DNA of 64,000 bases, taken from positions 186,001-250,000 of the forward strand of contig NZ_BSNS01000007.1 in the NCBI RefSeq assembly GCF_030160115.1, given 5' to 3'. Position numbers and translations under genes: made by a program. The notes under the pieces are model-generated. The model was not told where the DNA came from. It was given only the letters and a program-made list of their open reading frames with translations, and ran no database searches. Of the stretch, positions 24,456 through 33,433 are shown piece by piece. The stretch's first letter is position 1, and every line of letters begins with the position of its first letter. The DNA comes from Devosia nitrariae. Its GTDB lineage: Bacteria > Pseudomonadota > Alphaproteobacteria > Rhizobiales > Devosiaceae.

Positions 24456-25214
24456 ATGACCGCGCATACCGGAACGCCCCCCGCCAGAGACAAGCTGCAC
24501 TCGGCCGTCGCCAGCGTGGTGGAGGGCAAGATCCTCAGCGGTGAACTGGCGATTGGCGACAGGCTCCCCTCGGAGAGCGAGCTGGCGCGAGAATTCGGTG
24601 TCTCGACGCGCTCGGTACGCGAGGCCATCCAGATCCTTGAGACCAAGGGCCTGGTTCGGCGGCGGCACGGCGAGCGCACTACCGTGGTGCGTGACGATGT
24701 CGGCGAGTTCATGGGGACGCTGGCGACGACCGTCCGGCAATTGCTCACCGCCAATCCGCGCTACCTGACGGAACTGATGGTGGTGCGCCGGATGATCGAA
24801 AGCGACGTGCTCGACCTCCTGACATCAGGCGAGACCCACGATCTGACCAAAGTGGAAACCGCACTCGCCGACATGCGCGCGGCCGGCGACAACAAGGACT
24901 TCGGCAGCTTTACCGCCGCCGACGCCGCCTTCCACCGTGCCCTCGTCGATGCGGCGGGCAACACCATCCTCTCGGTCTTCTACGACAATCTCTATGGCTT
25001 GGTGACCGAGGTCATCCGTGTCACCTCGAGCGTGCCGACCAAATCCTACGAGGCCGCCTACAACGAGCACCTCGACATCTACAACAGGATCAAGGCGGGC
25101 GACGCCGACGGCGCCAAGTCCCTGATGCGCGCCCACATCGACAACAGCGCCGAGTACCTGCGCGTTGCCATCGAGCAATCCGCATCGGCCGACCGGTCTG
25201 CGTCGGATCCCTAG
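24456..25214 (+). CDS. GntR-family regulator, FadR/FCD subgroup
   Basis: A 252-residue repressor-type protein: residues 10-75 form the GntR winged helix (LPSESELAREFGVSTRSVREAIQIL, then GLVRRRHGERTTV), and residues 90-235 are the all-helical FCD ligand domain with its metal ligands (ADAAFHRALVDAAGN, YNEHLDIYNRIKAGD). GAGGGA lies 6 bases before the ATG. It is divergent from the tctCBA-SDR-rraA operon and is the obvious candidate to sense the imported acid or a breakdown product. Confidence 0.92.
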   Translation: MTAHTGTPPARDKLHSAVASVVEGKILSGELAIGDRLPSESELAREFGVSTRSVREAIQILETKGLVRRRHGERTTVVRDDVGEFMGTLATTVRQLLTANPRYLTELMVVRRMIESDVLDLLTSGETHDLTKVETALADMRAAGDNKDFGSFTAADAAFHRALVDAAGNTILSVFYDNLYGLVTEVIRVTSSVPTKSYEAAYNEHLDIYNRIKAGDADGAKSLMRAHIDNSAEYLRVAIEQSASADRSASDP

Positions 25215-25269
25215 GACAGGCCCAGCTCGACGTGACGAACCTGTCGCGAGGCCGTGGACAGCCACGAGA

Positions 25270-25719
25270 CTACTTGCCGGCCTTCAGCGTCTCGATGATC
25301 TTCTCGACCCGCCGCGCCTTGGTCTCGGCAGCCTTCGCGCCCTCGACCGCCAGGACATGCTGGCGTTGGCGGCTGTAGCTCAGCTTCTCGAAAGCACTCT
25401 TGGCCGCCTCATCCCCGGCCAGTGCGGCGGCCAGTTCGGCAGGCACCACGACAGTGCGCGGCGCGGTATCGAGCGCCAGCTCGACGGAGATCCTGTCGCC
25501 GCCCTTGAGCCCCGACTTCTCGCGGTGCTCGGCGCTGACACCGACCATATATTCTCCGCCCATCACGGCAACCGTGTTGCGATAGGTGTAGGTCCCGTTG
25601 AGCGTGACAGTGACCTTGGGGCGCTTGCCCCACCCCAGCGCCTCGACCACCTCGGCCGGGATCACGATTCCGGTGGTGTTGGCGCCGGTCTGAAGCAGAA
25701 CAGTATCGAACTTCGGCAT
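25270..25719 (-). CDS. DUF1905/YdeI-like OmpD-associated family protein
   Basis: A 149-residue protein: residues 1-95 are the small DUF1905 beta-barrel (FDTVLLQTGANTTGIVIPAE and GGEYMVGVSAEHREKSGLKGGD), and the C-terminal part is the helical YdeI/OmdA module (AAKSAFEKLSYSRQRQHVLAVEGAKAAETKARRVEKII). Members are cytoplasmic and of uncertain function; some are called bacteriocin protection or OmpD-associated proteins. It converges with the GntR gene and is separated from the next gene by about 40 bases. Confidence 0.87.
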   Translation of the reverse strand: MPKFDTVLLQTGANTTGIVIPAEVVEALGWGKRPKVTVTLNGTYTYRNTVAVMGGEYMVGVSAEHREKSGLKGGDRISVELALDTAPRTVVVPAELAAALAGDEAAKSAFEKLSYSRQRQHVLAVEGAKAAETKARRVEKIIETLKAGK

Positions 25720-25761
25720 GATGACCTCCGGCAGGCAAAGCCTGGCTGCTGAACGTGAGCT

Positions 25762-26415
25762 TCACCGATCGGGATGGACCTCGCGGCGGAACTTGAGGCA
25801 CAGGGCCGAGATCCAGGCCCAGGCGACGACCACTGCGATGGCGAAGGCGACGTTGAACAGAGGATTGCCGCCGCCCGATGCGATGCCGGCGAACGCGCCA
25901 AGGAAGATCACACCGGTGGCGACCGAGTAGATCCCCCAGCCACGCTCGTCCTGGTTAAAGAAGCGGCGCGCAAAGACGAAGCACCCGGCGATGAATGACA
26001 GGAAACCGACCGCGCCGGCCACGAAATGGAGGATGCCCGTGGTACTGATCTCCATGGCGTCCGCCGGGGTTCCCGGCGGAAAACCCAGCATCGGATCGGC
26101 GGGAAAGATAGCGGCGGCCACGAGCCCGAAACCGTAGAGGCCAAGCAGGATCGGTCCTGACGTTCCGGCGCGGCCGGGATGGATCAGCCGACGGATGCCG
26201 ATGGCCCCGAGGATCGTCAGGATGCCGGTCACGGTAAAGTTCATGACCTGTATCCAGCCGAGATCGCCATTGCTCATGATGCTGAGCGGGTGGCGCGTGA
26301 TGTCGAAGGTCGGGCGGATCGCCATCTGAAAGAGCCCGAGCGCGACATAGAGCGGCCCGGCGACGACGCCCGCCATCAGGAGGTTGCGTGTGAGGGAAGT
26401 CTTGCCAGCGGTCAT
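25762..26415 (-). CDS. DUF998 family membrane protein
   Basis: A 217-residue inner-membrane protein with about six helices, matching DUF998: the first helix LLMAGVVAGPLYVALGLFQM, then RPTFDITRHPLSIMSNGDLGWIQV, the family's most conserved loop. The start at 26415 is preferred because GAGGAC stands before it; an ATG at 26433 in the same frame is an alternative. The function of the family is unknown. It is divergent from a LysR regulator about 290 bases away, which may or may not control it. Confidence 0.85.
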   Translation of the reverse strand: MTAGKTSLTRNLLMAGVVAGPLYVALGLFQMAIRPTFDITRHPLSIMSNGDLGWIQVMNFTVTGILTILGAIGIRRLIHPGRAGTSGPILLGLYGFGLVAAAIFPADPMLGFPPGTPADAMEISTTGILHFVAGAVGFLSFIAGCFVFARRFFNQDERGWGIYSVATGVIFLGAFAGIASGGGNPLFNVAFAIAVVVAWAWISALCLKFRREVHPDR

Positions 26416-26703
26416 CTTGTCCTCGAGTGTCATGGCGGTCCGGCCGCATCGGACGGCGTCCGGTTCTGCGTTCACGACGAAGCAGGACGGGTGGAGTCGA
26501 CACGGCACGGTAAATGCAAACCGCCAGAGCGGATGCTACTTCCCTTTGCGGCGGTGCCCCGCTGACCGCCGCTCGAGGTCCGACGCGTCCCTGGCGGGAA
26601 GGGGCGGCGCGCCTATGGCGCCGAAGACCCCGACGGCTAGCGATGCTCTTGAGTGTTAAACGAGGAGGTGCATAGCTTCACCGCATGGTTGTTCAACGGT
26701 CGT

Positions 26704-27636
26704 ATGGCGCTCATGGATCTCAATAGCCTGGCCCTCTTCGTGCGGGTGGTCGACAGTCAGGGTTTCTCGGCCGCTGCACGGGCGACTGGCCTCGCCAAGT
26801 CGAGCGTCAGCGACCGGATCGCCGCGCTCGAGAAGGAGGTCGGCGCCAGCCTCCTGCGGCGCAACTCGAGGAGCTTCAGCGTCACCGAGCTCGGGAGGCA
26901 GGTCTATGCTCATGCCCGCGCCATACTGGATGAAGCCGAAGAGCTGGATGTACTGCTGAAGAGCCGTCTGGCTGAACCGGGCGGCACCATCAGGATCAGC
27001 AGTTCGTCGACCACCTATACCTCGGGCCTTGTGGAGGTGCTCTGCGGCTTTGCCACCGAGTTCGCCGATGTCGACTTTCAACTGCACGCCAGCAACGGCA
27101 GCGTCGATCTGGTGGATGATGGTTTTGATCTGGCAGTACGTGCGCACATACAGCAGCTCCCGGATTCGAGCCTGATCCAGAAGCGGCTCGGCTTCTCGCC
27201 CCGCTGGCTGGTCGCGTCGGCAGCCTACCTGGAGCGCATGACGCTGCCTGTCGTGCCGGCCGACCTTGCGGCCCATGCCGGGCTGGTGATGAGCGCCATG
27301 GCCGACGCACCGGAGTTGCTGTTGCGAAACGACGCCGGCAGCGAGTGCCGGGTGCGCATGTCGTCCCGCATCGCCGCCGACGACGCCCAATCGCTGAAAG
27401 CCGCAGCAGCGAGCGGACTAGGGATCGCGGCCCTGCCGGCCGGGTTGTGCAGGACGGCGCTGGCGGAGGGAAATCTGGTTCGGGTGCTGCCGGACTGGCA
27501 TGCCGGCGGAGCCGAAATCAGCATGCTCGTGCCGTCCCGGCGGGGCCAGGTGCCTTCCGTACGCGCGCTCGCTCTCTATATCGCCCGCCACCTCCCGCAG
27601 GCGATGCGCCTCACGGCTCTGCGCCCGCTGTCATAG
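26704..27636 (+). CDS. LysR family transcriptional regulator
   Basis: A 310-residue LysR regulator with an N-terminal helix-turn-helix (FSAAARATGLAKSSVSDRIAALE) and the conserved LLRRNSRSFSVTELG turn; residues 90-300 are the effector domain. The start could be ATG 26704 or the ATG three codons later (MDLNSLALFV), neither with a strong ribosome site. It is upstream of, and in line with, the DHA2 efflux gene, the SDR-like gene and the HXXEE gene. A repeated 68-base element before two of these genes could be its target. Confidence 0.88.
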   Translation: MALMDLNSLALFVRVVDSQGFSAAARATGLAKSSVSDRIAALEKEVGASLLRRNSRSFSVTELGRQVYAHARAILDEAEELDVLLKSRLAEPGGTIRISSSSTTYTSGLVEVLCGFATEFADVDFQLHASNGSVDLVDDGFDLAVRAHIQQLPDSSLIQKRLGFSPRWLVASAAYLERMTLPVVPADLAAHAGLVMSAMADAPELLLRNDAGSECRVRMSSRIAADDAQSLKAAAASGLGIAALPAGLCRTALAEGNLVRVLPDWHAGGAEISMLVPSRRGQVPSVRALALYIARHLPQAMRLTALRPLS

Positions 27637-27960
27637 GTACATCGCGCCCTGGCAGCTGCCATGGCCACACGTCGCTCTGCTGACGTTCGCACTGCCGGAC
27701 GCTGCGTCCGCCGCGGCATGGTTGTTCCGGACACGCCGTCGAGCCTATTCCAGTCCGGCGTCCTGAAGCTCCACAGGAACGCTGGCCAGGATCTTGAGGC
27801 GATGCCGCGTGGAGGACCGGAAATCCTCGCGGGTACGAACGGCCGCAAGCCTTCAGCGGCCGAAAAGTTTTCGTGGGTTGTCGAAAGCCGATCCAGCGGT
27901 TCGTCGATACAGTGAAGCGGGGCACCCTCCCCGCTGGAACCTATCTGAAGGAGATCGGCA
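27637..27960. other. Intergenic region between LysR and DHA2 efflux genes
   Basis: No convincing gene: the one open frame here has no family resemblance. It holds copy A of a duplicated element (27686-27753, listed separately) and a small perfect inverted repeat, CGGCCGC (27840-27846) with GCGGCCG (27856-27862). An AAGGAG (27948-27953) precedes the efflux gene ATG. The promoter of the efflux gene must lie here. Confidence 0.6.
27686..27753. repeat. Copy A of a duplicated 68-base element
   Basis: The first 32 bases (27686-27717) match 29498-29529 with one mismatch, and GCCTATTCCAG at 27743-27753 matches 29554-29564 at nearly the same offset. The core CGGACGC-T-GCGTCCG is a palindrome with 7-base arms. 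One copy stands before the efflux gene and the other before the SDR-like gene, so a shared operator is possible. Confidence 0.6.
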
Positions 27961-29490
27961 ATGACCACTGAGGATGCTCCGCGAGCCGGCCGGCGCGAAT
28001 GGATCGGCCTCGCCGTCATCGCGCTGCCGTGCATGCTCTATTCGATGGACCTGACCGTCCTCAACCTGGCCGTGCCGTCGCTGACGGCCGATCTCAAGCC
28101 CACGGCCGCACAATTGCTGTGGATCGTGGACATCTACGGGTTCTTCGTGGCCGGAGCGCTGCTCACCATGGGGACGCTCGGCGACCGCATCGGCCGCCGT
28201 AAGCTCCTGCTGATAGGGGCGGCGTGCTTTGGCGCTGCCTCGATTTTCGCGGCCTTCGCACAGAGCGCCGCCATGCTGATCCTCGCCCGCGCCCTGCTCG
28301 GCATAGCCGGCGCGACGCTGGCACCCTCGACGCTTTCGCTGATCACCAACATGTTCCCCAACGATCGCGAACGCACCTTTGCCATCAGCGTCTGGGTGGC
28401 CAGCTTTTCCGTCGGCGGCGCACTGGGCCCGGTGATCGGCGGGGCGCTCCTCGCCTGGTTCTGGTGGGGTTCGGTCTTCCTCATCGCCGTGCCGGTGATG
28501 GTCCTGCTTCTGGTGCTGGCCCCCAGGCTGCTGCCCGAGTACAAGGATCCCAATCCCGGCCGGCTCGACCTGCTGAGCGCAGCCATGTCGGTGGTCGCCG
28601 TGCTTGCGATCATCTACGGCATCAAGCAGGTCGCCGAAGGTGGCGATGGCTGGGCAGCGGCCGCAACCATCGCCTTCGGCCTCGTGGTCGGCGCGGTGTT
28701 CGTGCGCCGCAAGGCCACCCTCGAGCAGCCGTTGCTCGATCTGAGCCTCTTCGGCCGACCGATGTTCAGCGCGGCACTCGCCATCAACGTCTTCGGCTTC
28801 TTTGCCGCCTTCGGGGCCCTCCTCTTCATAGCCCAGTATCTGCAGCTGGTGCTCGGGTTGACGCCGTTCGAGGCGGGGCTCTGGACCTTGCCGTCCGGCC
28901 TCGGCTTCGTCGCCGGCTCGCTGCTGACCTCGGTGCTGCTCGGCCTGATGCGGCCCGCCTACGTGCTCGGGCTTGGCCTTTCAGTGGCTGCGGCGGGCTA
29001 CTTCCTCCTCACCCAGCTCGACGGCCCGAACGGCTTCGCGCTGCTGATCACCGGCTTCGTCATGTTGTCGCTGGGGACTGCGCCGTGCGCGGCGGTGGCG
29101 GCGGACCTGGTGATGAGCGCCGCACCGCCCGACCGCGCCGGGGCCGCCTCCGGGCTCAACGAGACCAGCTCTGAATTCGGTGGTGCGCTGGGCATCGCGC
29201 TTCTCGGAAGCCTGGTGACAGTGCTCTATCGCGCGGGGCTCGGCGCGAGCCTGCCGGCGGACATGTCGCCCGATCTGGCAGCGACGGCGCTGCGCGGTAT
29301 CGGCCCGGCAGCAGCGATCGCCGAGGCGATGCCCGGACCGTCGGGCGCGGCACTTCTCGAAGCTGCGCGCGACGCCTTCACCCAAGCCATGCAGATCACC
29401 GCCTCCGTCAGCGGCGCGGTGGTGCTGGCGGCGGCGGTAACCGCCATCGTGATGTTCCGCAAGCAGCGCCCGGCCGTGGCGCCGGTCTGA
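27961..29490 (+). CDS. DHA2-family MFS efflux transporter (14 TMS)
   Basis: A 509-residue drug:proton antiporter of the EmrB/QacA/SmvA type with fourteen predicted helices. Motif A appears as GTLGDRIGRRKLLLIGAA near residues 74-91, and helix 1 holds MDLTVLNLAVPSLTADL, where the acidic residue is conserved in SmvA-like exporters. AAGGAG precedes the ATG. It should export lipophilic cations or disinfectants, though the substrate is not certain. It follows a LysR gene and is flanked by the two copies of a 68-base repeat. Confidence 0.93.
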   Translation: MTTEDAPRAGRREWIGLAVIALPCMLYSMDLTVLNLAVPSLTADLKPTAAQLLWIVDIYGFFVAGALLTMGTLGDRIGRRKLLLIGAACFGAASIFAAFAQSAAMLILARALLGIAGATLAPSTLSLITNMFPNDRERTFAISVWVASFSVGGALGPVIGGALLAWFWWGSVFLIAVPVMVLLLVLAPRLLPEYKDPNPGRLDLLSAAMSVVAVLAIIYGIKQVAEGGDGWAAAATIAFGLVVGAVFVRRKATLEQPLLDLSLFGRPMFSAALAINVFGFFAAFGALLFIAQYLQLVLGLTPFEAGLWTLPSGLGFVAGSLLTSVLLGLMRPAYVLGLGLSVAAAGYFLLTQLDGPNGFALLITGFVMLSLGTAPCAAVAADLVMSAAPPDRAGAASGLNETSSEFGGALGIALLGSLVTVLYRAGLGASLPADMSPDLAATALRGIGPAAAIAEAMPGPSGAALLEAARDAFTQAMQITASVSGAVVLAAAVTAIVMFRKQRPAVAPV

Positions 29491-29497
29491 TCCGCTG

Positions 29498-29564
29498 TTC
29501 GCTCTGCCGGACGCTGCGTCCGCCGCGGCGCGATTGCCGGGCGAAGCCGTCACGCCTATTCCAG
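29498..29564. repeat. Copy B of the duplicated element
   Basis: This is the second copy of the element at 27686-27753 (31 of 32 identical bases, then a diverged middle and an exact GCCTATTCCAG). It contains the same 7-base-arm palindrome CGGACGC-T-GCGTCCG. It starts 8 bases past the efflux gene stop and ends 29 bases before the SDR-like start, in the position of a promoter or operator. Confidence 0.6.
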
Positions 29565-29593
29565 ATCCACCGGGCAAAAACGGGAGGATCACG

Positions 29594-30367
29594 ATGGCCA
29601 GCAATGTTCAATCCCTTGCGGGACGAAACGTCGTCGTTGCCGGCGGCACCGGAAATGTCGGCTCCTTCATCGTCGGCTCGCTGCTTGCCGCCGGCGCGCA
29701 GGTGGCGGTCCCTTCGCGGTCAGAGGAGAAGCTTGCGGCACTCCGGGGGCACGTCGAGAGCCGGGCCGAGGGCGGCGGGATGGACCGGCTCTCGACGCAC
29801 CAGGGCAACATCGGCGACCCGGTGTGGGGGCGGGAGCTCCTGCGCGAACTCGCCAGTCGCCACGGCCGCATCGACGGTGCCGTCGCCTCGCTCGGGCGCT
29901 TCCAAGACGCTCCGTCATTGCTGAAAGCCGATCCGCAAAAGCTCAGGCAGGTGCTCGATGATTACCTGCTGGCCCATTTCGACGCCGCGAGGCTGTTCCT
30001 GCCGGCATTGCTCGAGAACGGCGGCGGCCACTACCTGCTTATCAACGGCCCGCTGGCGGTGACACCATGGAAAGGCGCTGGCCTCGTCTCGATCGCCACC
30101 GCCGCCCAGCAGATGCTGTTCAAGAGCCTTTGCCTGGAGCTGGAAGGCAAGGACATCGCCATCTTCGAGCTCATGCACCGAGCTTTCGTGCGGGACCATG
30201 CGACGGTCCCGGGAAGCGGACTTCCCGCCGAGGCCGTGGGCGACTATGCCGCCTACCTCATGGGCGACGCTGCCCGGCATCTCAGCGGCAGCACACTGGA
30301 ACTCGCCTCCCTCGAACCCCTCTATGCAGCAGGGCTGGGACCTGGCGCGGCCGCCGCGACACCCTAG
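29594..30367 (+). CDS. SDR-fold protein lacking the catalytic tyrosine
   Basis: A 257-residue Rossmann protein with a modified cofactor motif (AGGTGNVGSFIVGSL, residues 15-29) and the sheet pattern of an SDR (GRIDGAVASLGRFQD). The expected Tyr-x-x-x-Lys is absent: the aligned segment is TPWKGAGLVSIATAAQQMLF. GGGAGGATCACG places the start at 29594. It may bind NAD(P) without classical dehydrogenase activity. It lies 15 bases before an HXXEE membrane gene, so the two are probably one transcript. Confidence 0.85.
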   Translation: MASNVQSLAGRNVVVAGGTGNVGSFIVGSLLAAGAQVAVPSRSEEKLAALRGHVESRAEGGGMDRLSTHQGNIGDPVWGRELLRELASRHGRIDGAVASLGRFQDAPSLLKADPQKLRQVLDDYLLAHFDAARLFLPALLENGGGHYLLINGPLAVTPWKGAGLVSIATAAQQMLFKSLCLELEGKDIAIFELMHRAFVRDHATVPGSGLPAEAVGDYAAYLMGDAARHLSGSTLELASLEPLYAAGLGPGAAAATP

Positions 30368-30382
30368 AACAACGGAAAATCC

Positions 30383-30991
30383 ATGACCCAAGCCCGCACG
30401 CTCATCCTTCCCATCCTGCTGATCTGCACCATTGTCGCCATTGGATACGTGATGCTGGGGCCCATTCCGGCAGCGGTCTTCGCTGTGGCTTTCGGGGGCG
30501 GCCTCATCCTCTACATGGCCACCGCCTGGCGGACCCCCTTCGACTCTCGCAAGGTCATCGTTCCCTACCTGCTGACGGTCATGCTGTTCCTCGTCCACAC
30601 CTATGAGGAGTATCTGACCGACTTCGAGGTCCTGGTGTCCACCTTGGCCGGCCGCACCGTGCCGGAAGCGGACCTGCTCTTCGTCATCGCCTGGCTTGCA
30701 CCCTTCATCTGGGTCGGGGGTGCGATCGCGCTGATCAAGCAGTGGGCGGTCGGCTACTATTTTCTCTGCGCCTTCTTCATTGCCATGACCATCGCCGAAC
30801 TGGCCCATTTCGTCTTCCCCTTCGTGATCGACGGCACGTTCCACTACGAGTCCGGGATGTACACGGCGGCACTGCCGCTGGTGCCGGCCTATTACGGCCT
30901 CTACGTCATGATGAAGGAAATCGGGCGGATCCGCTCGGAACGTCAGCCGCCGAACGCGCTCGCGTCGACGACCCCCGGGAGCGCAGCATGA
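30383..30991 (+). CDS. HXXEE-motif membrane protein
   Basis: A 202-residue membrane protein with about six helices. Near residues 72-78 it has VHTYEEY, the H-x-x-E-E motif that names this family, and a second His/Glu pair in IAELAHFVFP. HXXEE proteins are uncharacterised inner-membrane proteins thought to bind a metal through these residues. Its stop overlaps the start of a 71-residue membrane protein by ATGA, and it follows the SDR-like gene by 15 bases. Confidence 0.78.
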   Translation: MTQARTLILPILLICTIVAIGYVMLGPIPAAVFAVAFGGGLILYMATAWRTPFDSRKVIVPYLLTVMLFLVHTYEEYLTDFEVLVSTLAGRTVPEADLLFVIAWLAPFIWVGGAIALIKQWAVGYYFLCAFFIAMTIAELAHFVFPFVIDGTFHYESGMYTAALPLVPAYYGLYVMMKEIGRIRSERQPPNALASTTPGSAA

Positions 30992-31203
30992 TGGCCTTCC
31001 CCTCAGCACGGGCAATACGAGCCTGGATCGCCACCATCGCCGTCCTCTGGCCCCTGCCGGCCCTCGGGCACCCGCACGTCGCGTCCGAGGTCGGCGCTAA
31101 ATCCTACCTGCTGGCCACCGCGATAACCGCGATGCTCCTGCTCGCCGTACTCCTGCTGCCCCGGATGCTCAGGCTGCTGAGGTTACTCGGCAGGCTCCGG
31201 TGA
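30988..31203 (+). CDS. Small membrane protein, unknown
   Basis: A 71-residue protein overlapping the HXXEE gene stop (ATGA), so expression is coupled. An N-terminal signal-like segment ends at ALG, giving a mature start HPHVASEVGAKSY; one helix (LLATAITAMLLLAVLLLP) follows, then a basic tail MLRLLRLLGRLR. I do not recognise the family. The His pair right after the cleavage point could be a metal ligand near its HXXEE neighbour. It is conserved only as far as its position suggests. Confidence 0.6.
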   Translation: MMAFPSARAIRAWIATIAVLWPLPALGHPHVASEVGAKSYLLATAITAMLLLAVLLLPRMLRLLRLLGRLR

Positions 31204-31283
31204 CAACACTGGATCAGTAACGCCCCATCGTCGAGGATGTGCCACCGCCGGGCAGGCTCAGTTCCGGTAGGCTTCGAGTTTGA

Positions 31284-33359
31284 TCAACGGGACGAGTCGG
31301 CTTCCGCCGCATGCTCGGGTGCCCCCGCCAGCAGCGAGGCTTCGGGCGACTGGATGAGCTGCAGGTACCGGTCGAACTGCACCAGCACGTCGGCAATGAC
31401 CTGGTCCTGCGTCATGCCCATCAGGTCGTAACCGCGGCTGCCGTCGCTGAAGAACGTGCGCGCCTCGAAACGCAGGTCCGCCTGGGCCGCTTCGAGCGCC
31501 GAGAATGCCGGCAGGCGATGAGCGGTCAGTTGCACGCCATATAAGAAATCGCGCACGCCGCTGGCCGGTATCGTGAGCGCGACGGAATGTTCGCCGCCGC
31601 CGTCCGAAACGGTCGCGGCGCGGCCACGCTCCTCCATTTCCCTGGCCACATTCTGGAGAGCCGGTGTTACCACGTCGGCGATATAGCCGATGACCTGCTT
31701 TTCGCCCGGAGCGTTGAGGATCAGCCCGAGCCGGCGTTGCCAGGTCAGTCCGGCGGCGGGATGGGCCGAGGGGGTGCTTGCTCCCTGCCCGACCCGTTGC
31801 TGCGCCAGATCGGACTTCATCCCGGTGAACAGGGACCAGATCAGCACCAGCATGATCAGCGAGAAGGGAAGCGCCGTGGCGATCGTGGCCGACTGCAGCG
31901 CGGCCAAGCCTCCGGCAACGAGCAGCACAGCGGCGATCAGCCCCTCCAGCACGCACCAGAACACCCGCTGGAGCGCGGTCGTTTGCGTTTCCCCGCCCGC
32001 CGCGATGGTATCGACGACAAGGGAGCCGGAATCCGAGGAGGTGATGAAGAATATCGCGACCAGAAGCACGGCCAGTGACGAGGTGAGCGCCGGCAGAGGC
32101 AGATATTGGAAGAACTGGAACAGGGCCACCGAAAGGTCTTCGGAAACGGCGACCGCCAAAGCCCCGTTGGCGACCGTCGTGTCGATATGGATGGCGGTGT
32201 TGCCAAACACAGTCATCCAGAGGAACGTGAACCCTGCCGGGATGAAGAGCACGGCCACGACGAATTCCCGCACCGTCCTGCCACGCGAGATCCGGGCGAT
32301 GAACATGCCGACGAACGGCGACCAGGAGATCCACCAGGCCCAGTAGAAAAGGGTCCACGCGTCGATCCAGGGACGCGGCTCATAGGCGTAGATGTTGAAG
32401 GTGCGCAGCACGATGGTATCGAGATAAAAGCCGATGTTCTGCACCAGGTCGCGCAGGAGCAGGGCCGTCGGGCCGGCCACCAGCACGAAGAGCATGAGCA
32501 GGAGGGCGACCCCGAGGTTGAGTTCGCTGAGGCGTCTTATGCCCTTGTCGACACCGGTGACGACCGAGATCGTGGCGACGGCGGTGATGATTGTGATCAG
32601 CACGATCTGGACGAGCGTGTTGTTGGGAACCTCGAGCAGATAGCTGAGGCCGGCATTGATCTGCAGCACGCCGAAACCAAGCGACGTGGCGATGCCGAAC
32701 AGCGTTCCGCAGATGGCAAAGATATCGACCGCGTGGCCGATCGGCCCGTTGATCCGCTCCTTGAGCAGCGGGTAAAGGCCCGAGCGCACCGTGAGCGGCA
32801 GGTTGTAGCGATAGCCGAAATAGGCGAGCGAGAGTCCCACCACCGCATAGATCGCCCAGGCATGAAAGCCCCAGTGAAAGAAGGTGACGCTCAGCGCCTG
32901 GCGCTGCGCGGCAATGGAGAGAGGCTCGGCCTCGGGAGGGGCGGCAAAATGAGTCATCGGCTCGCCCACGGCGAAGTACATGAGCCCGATCCCCATGCCC
33001 GCGGCAAAGAGCATGGCCACCCAGGACACGTAGCGGAAGTCTGGAGTGGCGTCGTCGGGTCCGAGCTTGAGATTGCCGAAACGGCTTGCGGCAATGAGGA
33101 TGACCGAACCGAGGAAAATCGCCACCGACAGCAGGTACCACCAGCCGAAGGCGCCCAGCACCCAGCCCTGCATGGCGCCGAAGATGGCCTCTGCCTGTCC
33201 GGGGAACACGACGCCAACAGCAACGAAAAGCCCGATGATCGCAACGGAGCCGAAGAAGACTGGCGGGTTGATCACGAAACGGGACATCCGGTCACCAAAA
33301 CTGTCAGCCCCAACGCTGTCCTCGGTTGGGAGAACCGCGAAGGGCGCCTCTGGTTTCAT
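31284..33359 (-). CDS. BCCT family transporter (BetT-like, with long C-terminal domain)
   Basis: A 691-residue sodium- or proton-coupled carrier for betaine, choline or carnitine. Twelve helices fill residues 30-500. The family's signature Trp-rich segment is [20 protein letters not shown], and the Gly-rich helix 3 segment is [19 protein letters not shown]. The C-terminal extension of about 170 residues resembles the osmo-sensing tail of BetT. The betA remnant at 15839 shows that a local choline-oxidation gene has been lost, so betaine uptake may now depend on carriers such as this. It lies 74 bases from an MFS gene upstream on the same strand. Confidence 0.93.
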   Translation of the reverse strand: MKPEAPFAVLPTEDSVGADSFGDRMSRFVINPPVFFGSVAIIGLFVAVGVVFPGQAEAIFGAMQGWVLGAFGWWYLLSVAIFLGSVILIAASRFGNLKLGPDDATPDFRYVSWVAMLFAAGMGIGLMYFAVGEPMTHFAAPPEAEPLSIAAQRQALSVTFFHWGFHAWAIYAVVGLSLAYFGYRYNLPLTVRSGLYPLLKERINGPIGHAVDIFAICGTLFGIATSLGFGVLQINAGLSYLLEVPNNTLVQIVLITIITAVATISVVTGVDKGIRRLSELNLGVALLLMLFVLVAGPTALLLRDLVQNIGFYLDTIVLRTFNIYAYEPRPWIDAWTLFYWAWWISWSPFVGMFIARISRGRTVREFVVAVLFIPAGFTFLWMTVFGNTAIHIDTTVANGALAVAVSEDLSVALFQFFQYLPLPALTSSLAVLLVAIFFITSSDSGSLVVDTIAAGGETQTTALQRVFWCVLEGLIAAVLLVAGGLAALQSATIATALPFSLIMLVLIWSLFTGMKSDLAQQRVGQGASTPSAHPAAGLTWQRRLGLILNAPGEKQVIGYIADVVTPALQNVAREMEERGRAATVSDGGGEHSVALTIPASGVRDFLYGVQLTAHRLPAFSALEAAQADLRFEARTFFSDGSRGYDLMGMTQDQVIADVLVQFDRYLQLIQSPEASLLAGAPEHAAEADSSR

Positions 33360-33433
33360 GCCTGACGGTAATCAGCCTGCTCGTGCTCCCGCTGACGCCA
33401 CAGCCGTGGCAAAGAGGCGCCAAACGCCAGACT

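Noticed and set aside
27661-27915. 84-codon frame upstream of the efflux gene
   Set aside because: Contains copy A of the repeat, no ribosome site and no homology; explained by regulatory DNA.
32106-33365. Open frame of 419 codons on the plus strand
   Set aside because: Antisense to the BCCT carrier; composition is charged and repetitive (EEHGHDE-like), typical of mirror frames of GC-rich membrane genes.
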